Source of the DNA: Bacteroidales bacterium
GTDB lineage: Bacteria; Bacteroidota; Bacteroidia; Bacteroidales; UBA4181
Assembly (NCBI GenBank): GCA_028700615.1
Contig: JAQVSH010000141.1
Coordinates: 1-5,482 of the forward strand
Direction: 5' to 3'
DNA: 5,482 nt
The notes under the pieces are model-generated. The model had not been told where the DNA came from. It made no database searches and saw only the letters and a program-made list of their open reading frames with translations. The translations under genes were made by a program, and so were the position numbers. Shown piece by piece: positions 1 through 5,482 of this stretch (position 1 is the first letter of the stretch; each line of letters begins with the position of its first letter).

Positions 1-603
1 GCCGGTTTAATAATTATGTCTGATTTGTTACTCGTTTATAAATTTCCACTTGAAGGGGCCTTCCGTCATGGTTTTTTTCAAACCATTAGTTTTATGACTT
101 GTACTGGATTTGTTTCTGAAAATTATGCCATATGGAGCTCCTTTTCTATATTGATTCTGCTTTTGTTAATGGCTATAGGAGGGTCTGCAGGTTCAACTTC
201 CGGAGGAATTAAGGTAGTCCGGATTGTATTATTGTGGAGAATGATTCCGGTAGAATTAAGAAAAATTGTTCACCAGCGGGGAATTATCCCGGTCCGTCTG
301 AATGAAAATGGGGTTAAGGAAGATCTGCTTCACAGAGTTTTAGCTTTTATTATATTGTTTATTATCATTCTTTTGACGGCTGTTTTGTTGTTGTTGTTCA
401 TGGGGGTAGATCCTAAAGCGGCTGTCTTTGGGTCAGTGAGTTGTATGTCTAATGTGGGTCCTGGATTAGGTTCTGTGTATTCGAATTTTTCTTCGCTTCC
501 TATGGTGGCTAAATGGATTTTTTCCGCTTTAATGTTGATAGGAAGACTTGAAATATTTACCCTTTTTATCCTTTTTACTTCTGCGTTCTGGCGTCAGCGT
601 TAA
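1..603 (+). CDS. trkH: TrkH-family potassium uptake protein, C-terminal part (5'-truncated)
   Basis: This is the membrane pore subunit of a Trk-type K+ uptake system, which normally works with the cytoplasmic NAD-binding regulator TrkA; no trkA is seen in this window. The frame is open from base 1, so the gene starts upstream; the first internal Met (base 16) is not a credible start because the fragment begins inside a repeat. Of the four pore repeats, the last two are present. Repeat 3 has a pore loop with TCTGF (fragment residues 33-37), matching the TTGF-type K+ filter, followed by a glycine- and serine-rich segment GGSAGSTSGG (60-69), which in TrkH forms the gating loop within the broken helix. 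Repeat 4 has filter segment SNVGPGLG (150-157). The ending GRLEIFTLFILF followed by FWRQR is typical of the family C-terminus. About 200 of a usual 480-500 residues are present. No defect is visible in the part seen. Confidence 0.93.
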   Translation, partial: AGLIIMSDLLLVYKFPLEGAFRHGFFQTISFMTCTGFVSENYAIWSSFSILILLLLMAIGGSAGSTSGGIKVVRIVLLWRMIPVELRKIVHQRGIIPVRLNENGVKEDLLHRVLAFIILFIIILLTAVLLLLFMGVDPKAAVFGSVSCMSNVGPGLGSVYSNFSSLPMVAKWIFSALMLIGRLEIFTLFILFTSAFWRQR

Positions 604-630
604 TCAAAAGAAGCGACTGAGACAAAAGAG

Positions 631-670
631 CACAAAAAAACCGGCTTGAAAACAAGCCGGTTTTTTTGTG
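631..670. terminator. Bidirectional intrinsic terminator between trkH and pckG
   Basis: The GC-rich stem CCGGCTTG (641-648) pairs with CAAGCCGG (653-660) around an AAAA loop. Seven A precede it (634-640) and seven T follow it (661-667), and the symmetry extends to CAC and GTG at the ends, giving 18-base perfect inverted arms. Read on the plus strand it ends trkH, 27 bases after its stop codon. Read on the minus strand it ends the carboxykinase gene, 11 bases after its stop. The position between two converging genes fits a shared rho-independent terminator. Confidence 0.93.
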
Positions 671-681
671 ATAAATATTTC

Positions 682-2496
682 TTATTTACAGCAGCAACCT
701 TTGTTGTCAGCAAAACGTTTTTTCAGGCTTTCAAGCTGTTCTTTCAGTTCGGCAGGCAAATGATTTCCAAAAATAGGATAGTGTTCTTCTTCGATCAGTT
801 TGATTTCGTGTTCCCATTCTTCAGCATTTACAGCCAAAGCTTTATTTACCTGTTCGGCAGACATATTCAGACCTTCTACATTCAGGCCGTCTGCAGCCGG
901 AACTTTTCCAACCGGAGTTTCAACAAACTTGCCTTCTCCATTACAACGGTCAAAAATATAGGCCAAAACGCGGCTGTTTTCGCCGTAACCAGGCCATAGA
1001 AACTTGCCATTGTCTTTACGGAACCAGTTTACAAAGAAAATTTTGGGTAAAACTTCTTTGTTGGGAGCGTTCTTCCCGATATTAATCCAGTGTTGGAAAT
1101 AATCACCCATGTTATAACCGCAGAAAGGCAACATGGCAAACGGGTCACGACGTACACCGGCTTTCACGCCAATCACGGCTGCCGTTACTTCTGATCCTAC
1201 GATAGATCCCATGAATACACCGTGATTCCAACTGTTGGCTTCGTGAACCAGGGGTACAGTGGAGGGACGGCGTCCGCCAAACAAGATTGCAGAAATCGGA
1301 ACACCGGCAGGATTTTCCCAATTTGCATCAATAGCAGGGCATTGATATGCCGGAGCGGTAAAACGTCCATTGGGGTGAGCTACGGGTTCTGTAGAATTCG
1401 GATCGTGTACTTTGTTTTTCCAGTCAATGGTGCCGGCGGGACAATCTGTGCCAATGCCTTCCCACCAGATGTCACCGTCAGGAGTCTGACCTACATTGGT
1501 AAAGATGGTGTTTGCTTTTGCGGACAACATGGCATTGGGATTGGTATCCATAGAGGTAAAAGGAGCTACGCCAAAGAAACCTGCTTCGGGGTTAATTGCA
1601 TACAGACGACCATCTGCCCCGAATTTCATCCAGGCAATATCATCTCCCACGGTCTCTACCTTCCATCCCGGAATGGTAGGAATCAGCATGGCCAGGTTGG
1701 TTTTTCCGCAAGCGCTCGGGAAAGCGGCGGCAACATATTTCTTTTCTCCTTTGGGATTGGTGATGCCTAAGATCAGCATGTGTTCAGCCAGCCAGCCCTG
1801 ATCGCGGGCCATCACACTGGCAATACGCAATGCAAAACATTTTTTGCCCAGTAATGCATTTCCTCCGTAACCTGAACCGAATGACCAGATTTCACGTGTT
1901 TCGGGGAATTGGCAAATGTATTTTTCTTCAATCGGAGCGCAGGGCCATTTAACATCTTTCTGACCGGGTTCCAAAGGAGCTCCTACAGAGTGAAGACAGG
2001 GTACAAAGAACCCGTCATCTCCTAAAACATCAAGAACCTTCTGGCCCATGCGGGTCATGATTTTCATATTGACCACAACATAAGGAGAATCGGTGATCTC
2101 GATTCCAATCTGTGCGATTTTTGAACCCAGGGGGCCCATACTGAAAGGAATGACATACATGGTCCGTCCTTTCATGCAACCGTCAAATTTTTTACGAAGC
2201 AAATCCTTCATTTCGGCAGGGGCCATCCAGTTATTGGTCGGACCTGCATCTTCCTTTTTTTCGCTGCAGATAAAGGTTCTATTTTCAACGCGGGCTACAT
2301 CACTCGGATCTGATTGGAAAGAATAACTGTTGGGACGTTTTTTTTCATCCAGTTTAACCGCCATTCCGGATTTAACCATTAAATCCATCAGGCCCTGATA
2401 TTCCTCTTCCGAGCCATTACACCAATATACTTTCTCCGGTTTGCAGTGCTTTGCCCATTCGTCAACCCACTGAAGCAATTTTTTGTTGTTTGTCAT
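682..2496 (-). CDS. pckG: Phosphoenolpyruvate carboxykinase (GTP)
   Basis: Catalyses oxaloacetate + GTP to phosphoenolpyruvate + CO2 + GDP in the cytoplasm. The physiological direction could be gluconeogenesis or, as in fermentative Bacteroidota, CO2 fixation toward succinate. The 604 residues match the GTP family (vertebrate enzymes about 620), not the ATP family (about 530-540). Visible landmarks: RVENRT (69-74) with substrate Arg69; CMKGRTMYVIPFSMGPLGS (107-125); SGYGGNALLGKKC (208-220) with Tyr210 and metal ligand Lys219; EHM with metal ligand His239; P-loop FPSACGKTN (259-267) with the reactive cysteine Cys263; the metal-binding pair Asp285-Asp286 in GDDIAW; FGGRRP (406-411); and the nucleotide-site segment VNWFRKDNGKFLWPGYGENS (489-508). 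Spacing from Tyr210 to Asp286 equals that of the rat enzyme with a constant offset of 25. The start MTNNKKLL gives a normal N-terminus. Odd point: the protein ends in GCCCK. It has its own promoter and is flanked by terminators, so it is probably monocistronic. Confidence 0.97.
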   Translation of the reverse strand: MTNNKKLLQWVDEWAKHCKPEKVYWCNGSEEEYQGLMDLMVKSGMAVKLDEKKRPNSYSFQSDPSDVARVENRTFICSEKKEDAGPTNNWMAPAEMKDLLRKKFDGCMKGRTMYVIPFSMGPLGSKIAQIGIEITDSPYVVVNMKIMTRMGQKVLDVLGDDGFFVPCLHSVGAPLEPGQKDVKWPCAPIEEKYICQFPETREIWSFGSGYGGNALLGKKCFALRIASVMARDQGWLAEHMLILGITNPKGEKKYVAAAFPSACGKTNLAMLIPTIPGWKVETVGDDIAWMKFGADGRLYAINPEAGFFGVAPFTSMDTNPNAMLSAKANTIFTNVGQTPDGDIWWEGIGTDCPAGTIDWKNKVHDPNSTEPVAHPNGRFTAPAYQCPAIDANWENPAGVPISAILFGGRRPSTVPLVHEANSWNHGVFMGSIVGSEVTAAVIGVKAGVRRDPFAMLPFCGYNMGDYFQHWINIGKNAPNKEVLPKIFFVNWFRKDNGKFLWPGYGENSRVLAYIFDRCNGEGKFVETPVGKVPAADGLNVEGLNMSAEQVNKALAVNAEEWEHEIKLIEEEHYPIFGNHLPAELKEQLESLKKRFADNKGCCCK

Positions 2497-2568
2497 ATGA
2501 TTTGTTGTTAATAATAGAATAATTAGAACTCAATTTTACACAGTTAAAAGGCCATTTTACGACCGATG

Positions 2569-2576
2569 CAAAGATA
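2569..2576 (-). promoter_or_regulatory. Probable -7 promoter element of pckG
   Basis: On the minus strand this reads TATCTTTG, an exact match to the Bacteroidota -7 consensus TAnnTTTG recognised by the primary sigma factor. It lies 72 bases before the carboxykinase start codon and downstream of the terminator of the preceding gene, which is where a promoter is needed. No clean TTTG -33 element is found at the expected 19-21 base distance; the sequence there is GTGGTTTT. Transcription would give a leader of roughly 65 bases that is AT-rich and has no evident Shine-Dalgarno sequence. Confidence 0.45.
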
Positions 2577-2613
2577 TATAAAAAGGTTAAAACCACTTGG
2601 AATGACTCTAAAT

Positions 2614-2652
2614 AAAAAGCCACCCTACATAAGACAATCAGGGTGGCTTTTT
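2614..2652 (-). terminator. Intrinsic terminator of the isomerase/epimerase gene
   Basis: The stem GCCACCCT (2619-2626) pairs perfectly with AGGGTGGC (2640-2647) around a 13-base loop. Five A (2614-2618) and five T (2648-2652) flank it, so it can act in either direction. Read on the minus strand it lies 18 bases after the stop codon of the isomerase gene and before the carboxykinase promoter, so it separates the two minus-strand genes into different transcripts. No plus-strand gene reads into it. Confidence 0.88.
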
Positions 2653-2670
2653 GTTCAAAGAAAAAAGAAA

Positions 2671-3549
2671 TTATTTTACATAAGCGGCATTATTCAAAAA
2701 GTCAAAACTTTTTTGAACACTTACGATGGGGTCAAAGTCGTATCTTTCAACTTCCACAAAATATGCCTCTAATTTGTTTTTATAAGCAGCCTTGAAAATA
2801 CTTTCAAAATCCATGGTTCCGCTGGCTCCGATTTCCTTTTCGTCTTTAATGTGTAAAACAGGGAAACGATCGGGATGTTTTTCAAAATACTTCACGGGAT
2901 CCGCTCCGCCTTTTACTGCCCAGTATACATCCATTTCAAGGAAAAATAATTTGGGATCGGTTTTGGCAAGCAGGTAATCATAAATTACTTTGCCTTCCGT
3001 TTGTTTGAATTCGCCGGAGTGATTATGATATCCAAAGAATAAACCGCCGCTTTTGGCAATTTCTCCAATCTTATTGTAATACTCACACTGAACATCATAT
3101 TCAGCCAGAGAAGATTTTTCGTTCAATCCCATAGACGGTTGAACCACATAAGACATCCCGGCTTCTTTATGATCTTCAACGGCTTTCTTCCACCAATCCA
3201 ATGATTTAGCTCCATTGTCTTTCGTATATGTCATTCCACCGCCGATATGCGCACTTACAAGCTTCATCCCCAGATCCTTGCATACTTTGTTGATTTCCTT
3301 TGGGGTCATGTTGTACATTTTACCGTCAGCATAGGAAGCGGGCTCCAGTTCTTTCCAACCTTGTTTTGCAACAATCTTCAATGTGCCCAGCGCATCAGCC
3401 TGCATGGCCTGACGCAAAGAATACAGTTGAAGACCAATTTTTTTCTTGCCCGCGGGAGCCGCAGCAATGCTTTCCATTGATTTACCTGCAAGGCAGGCTC
3501 CTGCTGCTACAGCCATAGCTGTTTTTAAAAAATCACGTCTGTTTGTCAT
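2671..3549 (-). CDS. Tat-exported sugar isomerase/epimerase-like TIM barrel protein
   Basis: Member of the xylose isomerase-like TIM barrel / AP endonuclease 2 superfamily (PF01261 type), usually annotated sugar phosphate isomerase/epimerase. Residues 1-31 form a Tat signal: twin arginine RRDFLK (4-9), a short hydrophobic stretch (10-20) and an alanine-rich possible cleavage region IAAAPA (28-33), so the folded, probably metal-loaded enzyme should act in the periplasm. Cys19 in AAGACL is a poor lipobox but leaves lipid attachment possible. The barrel starts at KIGLQLYSLR (37-46). Likely active-site strands are GYHNHSGEF (173-181), FLEMDVYW (203-210), LHIKDE (232-237) and YFVEVERYD (263-271); Asp207, His233 and Glu266 or Glu268 are candidate metal ligands together with an N-terminal Glu (67 or 69). 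Length 292 is normal. Substrate unknown: related exported proteins act on free sugars, and some relatives act on 3-keto-glycosides by elimination, but no oxidoreductase or hydrolase partner is adjacent. The gene appears monocistronic. Confidence 0.88.
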   Translation of the reverse strand: MTNRRDFLKTAMAVAAGACLAGKSMESIAAAPAGKKKIGLQLYSLRQAMQADALGTLKIVAKQGWKELEPASYADGKMYNMTPKEINKVCKDLGMKLVSAHIGGGMTYTKDNGAKSLDWWKKAVEDHKEAGMSYVVQPSMGLNEKSSLAEYDVQCEYYNKIGEIAKSGGLFFGYHNHSGEFKQTEGKVIYDYLLAKTDPKLFFLEMDVYWAVKGGADPVKYFEKHPDRFPVLHIKDEKEIGASGTMDFESIFKAAYKNKLEAYFVEVERYDFDPIVSVQKSFDFLNNAAYVK

Positions 3550-3597
3550 GGGTTCAATGTTTTATATGAATATATTATAATATGGGCTAATCTACAA

Positions 3598-3605
3598 CAA
3601 AGCTA
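3598..3605 (-). promoter_or_regulatory. Probable -7 promoter element of the isomerase/epimerase gene
   Basis: On the minus strand the sequence is TAGCTTTG, an exact match to the Bacteroidota TAnnTTTG consensus, 48 bases before the ATG. The -33 region has only GGTT near the expected spot, so that half is weak. The leader, about 40 bases, is AT-rich and contains the perfect palindrome ATATTATAATAT (3572-3583), which may be chance in such sequence. Confidence 0.45.
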
Positions 3606-3681
3606 ATAAAAAAGGAGTTGAATAACCGAAGAAAGATACAGTTCCTTTAATTTTTACAATAAATAAACTTAAAAAACTTTT

Positions 3682-3709
3682 TTTGTTCTCTGGGTTTATG
3701 ATACATTTG
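3682..3709 (+). promoter_or_regulatory. Probable promoter of the TetR-family gene
   Basis: TACATTTG (3702-3709) matches the Bacteroidota TAnnTTTG -7 consensus exactly. A TTTG (3682-3685) at the end of a T run could be the -33 element, although the 16-base spacer is shorter than the usual 19-21. Transcription would begin roughly 20 bases before the repressor start codon. An A/T-tract segment (about 3661-3684) lies just upstream. The efflux gene behind the repressor has no equally good promoter, so this one may serve both. Confidence 0.5.
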
Positions 3710-3733
3710 ACGCCAATTTCTTGAGTCTTATTT

Positions 3734-4339
3734 ATGCGTGAAAGAATTATACAGGAATTTGAATCGATGCTGAAGGTACATAGCGTCAGAACGGTTACTA
3801 TGGATATGTTAGCCTCACAGCTTGGTATTTCCAAAAAAACCCTGTATGAGCATTTTGCTGATAAAGATCAGTTACTTGAAGAAACCATTAATAGCATGAT
3901 TCTACGTAAACATGCTGCTTATCAGCAAATGGCTCATTCCTGTGATAATGTTCTGGAAGCCATGATATACTGGATGAATCAAGGGATGAAATGGATCAGG
4001 GATTATCAATCCAATCTTGTGAGTGAAATTAAAAAATATCATCCGGAAATTTATGAAAGGGTTATTCTTGCTCATTTTCTGGATGATAAGAATAATTTGA
4101 AGAAGACAATCCTGAAGGGAGTTGAACAGGGGGTTTTCCGTCCGGATGTGAATGCAGATATTCTTTCCATTCAATTACATGCCACCTTTTTCCTGATTTC
4201 CAGAGCAGACCTGTTTTCTCCCGATCAATTTCTTTGTACCGAGGTGATACGTGAAATTTTATATAATTATATCCGGGGTCTTTGTTCTGATACCGGGTTG
4301 CGCTTATTACCCGGATATATTAAAGAACACCTGGAATAA
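3734..4339 (+). CDS. TetR/AcrR-family transcriptional repressor
   Basis: A 201-residue DNA-binding regulator with the usual TetR length and layout. The N-terminal three-helix domain covers residues 1-48, with helix-turn-helix TMDMLASQLGISKKTLYEHF (22-41), followed by the family-typical ADKDQLLEE (42-50). The rest is predicted all-helical and would form the ligand-binding and dimerisation domain; its sequence does not reveal the ligand. The start is well fixed, because an in-frame TGA lies only three codons upstream (3722-3724). It sits 65 bases before a TolC-family efflux gene on the same strand, an order common in Bacteroidota efflux operons, so it most likely represses its own operon and is released by a toxic compound, bile component or similar ligand (inference). 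It is also divergent from the isomerase/epimerase gene; control of that gene is possible but nothing specific supports it. Confidence 0.93.
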   Translation: MRERIIQEFESMLKVHSVRTVTMDMLASQLGISKKTLYEHFADKDQLLEETINSMILRKHAAYQQMAHSCDNVLEAMIYWMNQGMKWIRDYQSNLVSEIKKYHPEIYERVILAHFLDDKNNLKKTILKGVEQGVFRPDVNADILSIQLHATFFLISRADLFSPDQFLCTEVIREILYNYIRGLCSDTGLRLLPGYIKEHLE

Positions 4340-4357
4340 TTAACTTTTAACAAGGCT

Positions 4358-4371
4358 CCCGTTACAACGGG
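4358..4371. promoter_or_regulatory. Small palindrome between repressor and efflux genes
   Basis: CCCGTT-AC-AACGGG is a perfect 14-base inverted repeat, 18 bases after the repressor stop codon and 33 bases before the efflux start codon. As RNA it can form a 5-base-pair hairpin with a TACA loop, followed by TTTATTCT. It may be a weak attenuator, a processing or stability element that sets the ratio of the two proteins, or a protein-binding site. It is too short, and its T run too broken, to be called a strong terminator. Confidence 0.35.
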
Positions 4372-4404
4372 TTTATTCTACTCTAAAAACATAATTTGGA
4401 ACTA

Positions 4405-5482
4405 ATGAAACTAAGAAAATACTGCTTAGGCCTTTTTGTATCCTTATGGGTGATAGAAATCCAGGCTCAGGACACTTTGTCCTTATCTATTCCTCAATCT
4501 GTGGAGTATGCGATGTCTCATAATCTGACGCTCAGAAACGCACGTTTGGATATGGATATTGCGGACAAAAAAATTCTGGAAACATTGGCTTCCGGACTGC
4601 CCCAAATTGATGGGAATCTGAATCTGCAACATACGATCTCGGAGATTCCTACCATTGATTTTGACGGACAGAAAGTCACGCTGGGCGTTAAAAATAATGT
4701 GGTGGGTACCGGGCAGTTGGGTCAGCTTATTTTTAGCGGATCCTATATTGTCGGACTTCAGGCCAGTAAGGTATACAAGAGTTTATCCCAGGTATCTGCC
4801 GAACAAAGTGAAATTGACGTTCGTCAAAATGTTATTCAGGGTTATTATACCGTATTACTGGCTATACAGCAAACTGAGATTCTCCGGGAAAATCTTTCTC
4901 TGACAGAATCAACTCTGAAAGAAGTGCGTAAAATGTACGAACAGGGACTGGTAGAAAAGACATCCGTTAAACAAATAGAAGTGAGCCGAAATCTCCTTCA
5001 AACAGAATATCTTTCTGCTTCAAGGCAATGTGAACTGACCTTAAGACTTCTAAAATATACCATGGGCATGCCTCTGGAAACTCCTGTCAGGCTGACCGAC
5101 AATCTGGATTCCTCTCTTGCTTCCATTCCTGCAGAATATTTATCCGATCCGGAGTTTGATCCAAAGGGGCATGTTTCTTTTCGCGCCATGGACGTGCAGA
5201 CCCGTCTGGCAAAATTACAGCTTAAACTGGAACAATCTGCCTATCTTCCTTCTATACAGGGTTCTCTCACATATCAGTACAATTTTACCCTGCCGGAGTT
5301 TAGTTTTGTCACTCCTCAGACCTGGATGGCAGGAGCCACTCTATCCATTCCTCTTTTTAGCAGTGGATTGAGAAAATCCAAGGTGTCTCAGATGAAAATC
5401 GCCCTTGAGAAAGCGAAAAACAACCAGGATCTGGCTTTACAGGGTCTTCTGCTTGAGTTTGAGCAGAGCCATGAAGCTTTTA
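4405..5482 (+). CDS. TolC-family outer membrane efflux protein (3'-truncated)
   Basis: Outer membrane channel of a tripartite efflux pump or type I secretion system, forming the periplasm-crossing tunnel that docks with an adaptor and an inner-membrane pump. The frame stays open from the ATG to the last base (359 codons plus one base), so the 3' end lies outside; TolC-type proteins are usually about 430-490 residues. Residues 1-22 are a Sec signal peptide: MKLRK, a hydrophobic core, then IQAQ before the mature start near DTLSL. The mature N-terminus carries the family opening SIPQSVEYAMSHNLTLRNA (28-46) and GLPQIDG (64-70). The two outer membrane efflux (OEP) repeats show QLIFSGSYIVGLQAS in the first (107-121) and TLSIPLFSSG in the second (312-321), with LLKYTMGMPLETP (215-227) closing the first. 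The second-repeat helix begins around FRAMDVQTRLAKLQLK (259-274). It follows the TetR-type gene by 65 bases, probably in one transcript; RND adaptor and pump genes are expected downstream. Confidence 0.93.
   Translation, partial: MKLRKYCLGLFVSLWVIEIQAQDTLSLSIPQSVEYAMSHNLTLRNARLDMDIADKKILETLASGLPQIDGNLNLQHTISEIPTIDFDGQKVTLGVKNNVVGTGQLGQLIFSGSYIVGLQASKVYKSLSQVSAEQSEIDVRQNVIQGYYTVLLAIQQTEILRENLSLTESTLKEVRKMYEQGLVEKTSVKQIEVSRNLLQTEYLSASRQCELTLRLLKYTMGMPLETPVRLTDNLDSSLASIPAEYLSDPEFDPKGHVSFRAMDVQTRLAKLQLKLEQSAYLPSIQGSLTYQYNFTLPEFSFVTPQTWMAGATLSIPLFSSGLRKSKVSQMKIALEKAKNNQDLALQGLLLEFEQSHEAF

Noticed and set aside
1222..1770. Open frame of 182 codons on the plus strand inside the carboxykinase gene
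   Set aside because: It lies fully antisense to a strongly conserved coding region, its translation is low-complexity without any known motif, and nothing suggests a promoter; the other open frames opposite this gene (646-999, 1496-1801, 2093-2326) fail for the same reasons.
2544..2555. Tiny upstream frame ATG GCC TTT TAA (minus strand) in the carboxykinase leader
   Set aside because: Three codons with no Shine-Dalgarno sequence or attenuator-like hairpins; expected by chance in a leader of this size.
2497..2568. Possible riboswitch or structured leader before the carboxykinase gene
   Set aside because: The roughly 65-base leader is AT-rich, has no strong stems and shows no known aptamer motif.
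2566..2772. Plus-strand open frame of 68 codons between the two minus-strand genes
   Set aside because: It runs through the terminator hairpin and into the 3' end of the isomerase gene in antisense, so it is explained by those elements.
3572..3583. Perfect palindrome ATATTATAATAT in the isomerase gene leader
   Set aside because: Only A and T in a very AT-rich stretch, so chance occurrence is likely; no second copy supports an operator.
3592..3834. Minus-strand open frame of 80 codons across the divergent promoter region
   Set aside because: It overlaps the start of the TetR-family gene and the promoters, and its protein resembles no family; it looks like chance in AT-rich DNA.
3902..4174. 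Minus-strand open frame of 90 codons inside the TetR-family gene
   Set aside because: Antisense shadow of a confident gene, with no family resemblance and no start signals.
4655..4903. Plus-strand open frame of 82 codons within the efflux gene
   Set aside because: Out-of-frame shadow of the TolC-family gene, whose own frame is open to the window end and matches the family throughout; the same holds for 4998-5189 and 5117-5371.

Overview
The window looks like an ordinary chromosomal segment of a member of the Bacteroidota, most likely of the order Bacteroidales. Three things point there. The -7 promoter motif TAnnTTTG occurs upstream of three genes, and clear Shine-Dalgarno sequences are missing. 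There is a Tat-signal sugar isomerase/epimerase of a kind common in this phylum. The TolC-family protein at the right end also has the sequence style of this group. The genus cannot be settled from the window. By eye, base composition is moderate to AT-rich, and intergenic stretches are strongly AT-rich. I saw no RNA gene, insertion sequence, CRISPR array or phage gene, and no gene-free stretch reaches 300 bases.

Layout from left to right. (1) Positions 1-603, plus strand: the C-terminal 200 residues of a TrkH-family potassium transporter, whose 5' part lies outside the window. (2) Positions 631-670: an almost perfectly symmetrical hairpin with A and T tracts on its two sides, which can end transcription from both converging genes. 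(3) Positions 682-2496, minus strand: a complete GTP-dependent phosphoenolpyruvate carboxykinase with all recognisable active-site motifs and an unusual Cys-Cys-Cys-Lys C-terminus. (4) Positions 2614-2652: a second hairpin terminator, directly followed in the minus direction by the likely carboxykinase promoter. (5) Positions 2671-3549, minus strand: a Tat-exported sugar isomerase/epimerase-like TIM barrel, apparently transcribed alone. (6) Positions 3550-3733: a divergent promoter region. (7) Positions 3734-4339, plus strand: a TetR/AcrR-type repressor. (8) Positions 4405-5482, plus strand: the first 359 residues of a TolC-family outer membrane efflux protein, cut by the window edge.

The genes form separate units. 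The transporter and the carboxykinase are housekeeping genes meeting tail to tail. The exported isomerase stands alone, and its substrate is not identifiable. The TetR and TolC-family pair is the classic start of a Bacteroidota RND efflux operon, with adaptor and pump genes expected past the right edge. I found no undescribed system here. The points most worth a second look are the triple-cysteine tail of the carboxykinase, the unknown substrate of the exported isomerase/epimerase, and a small palindrome between the repressor and efflux genes.
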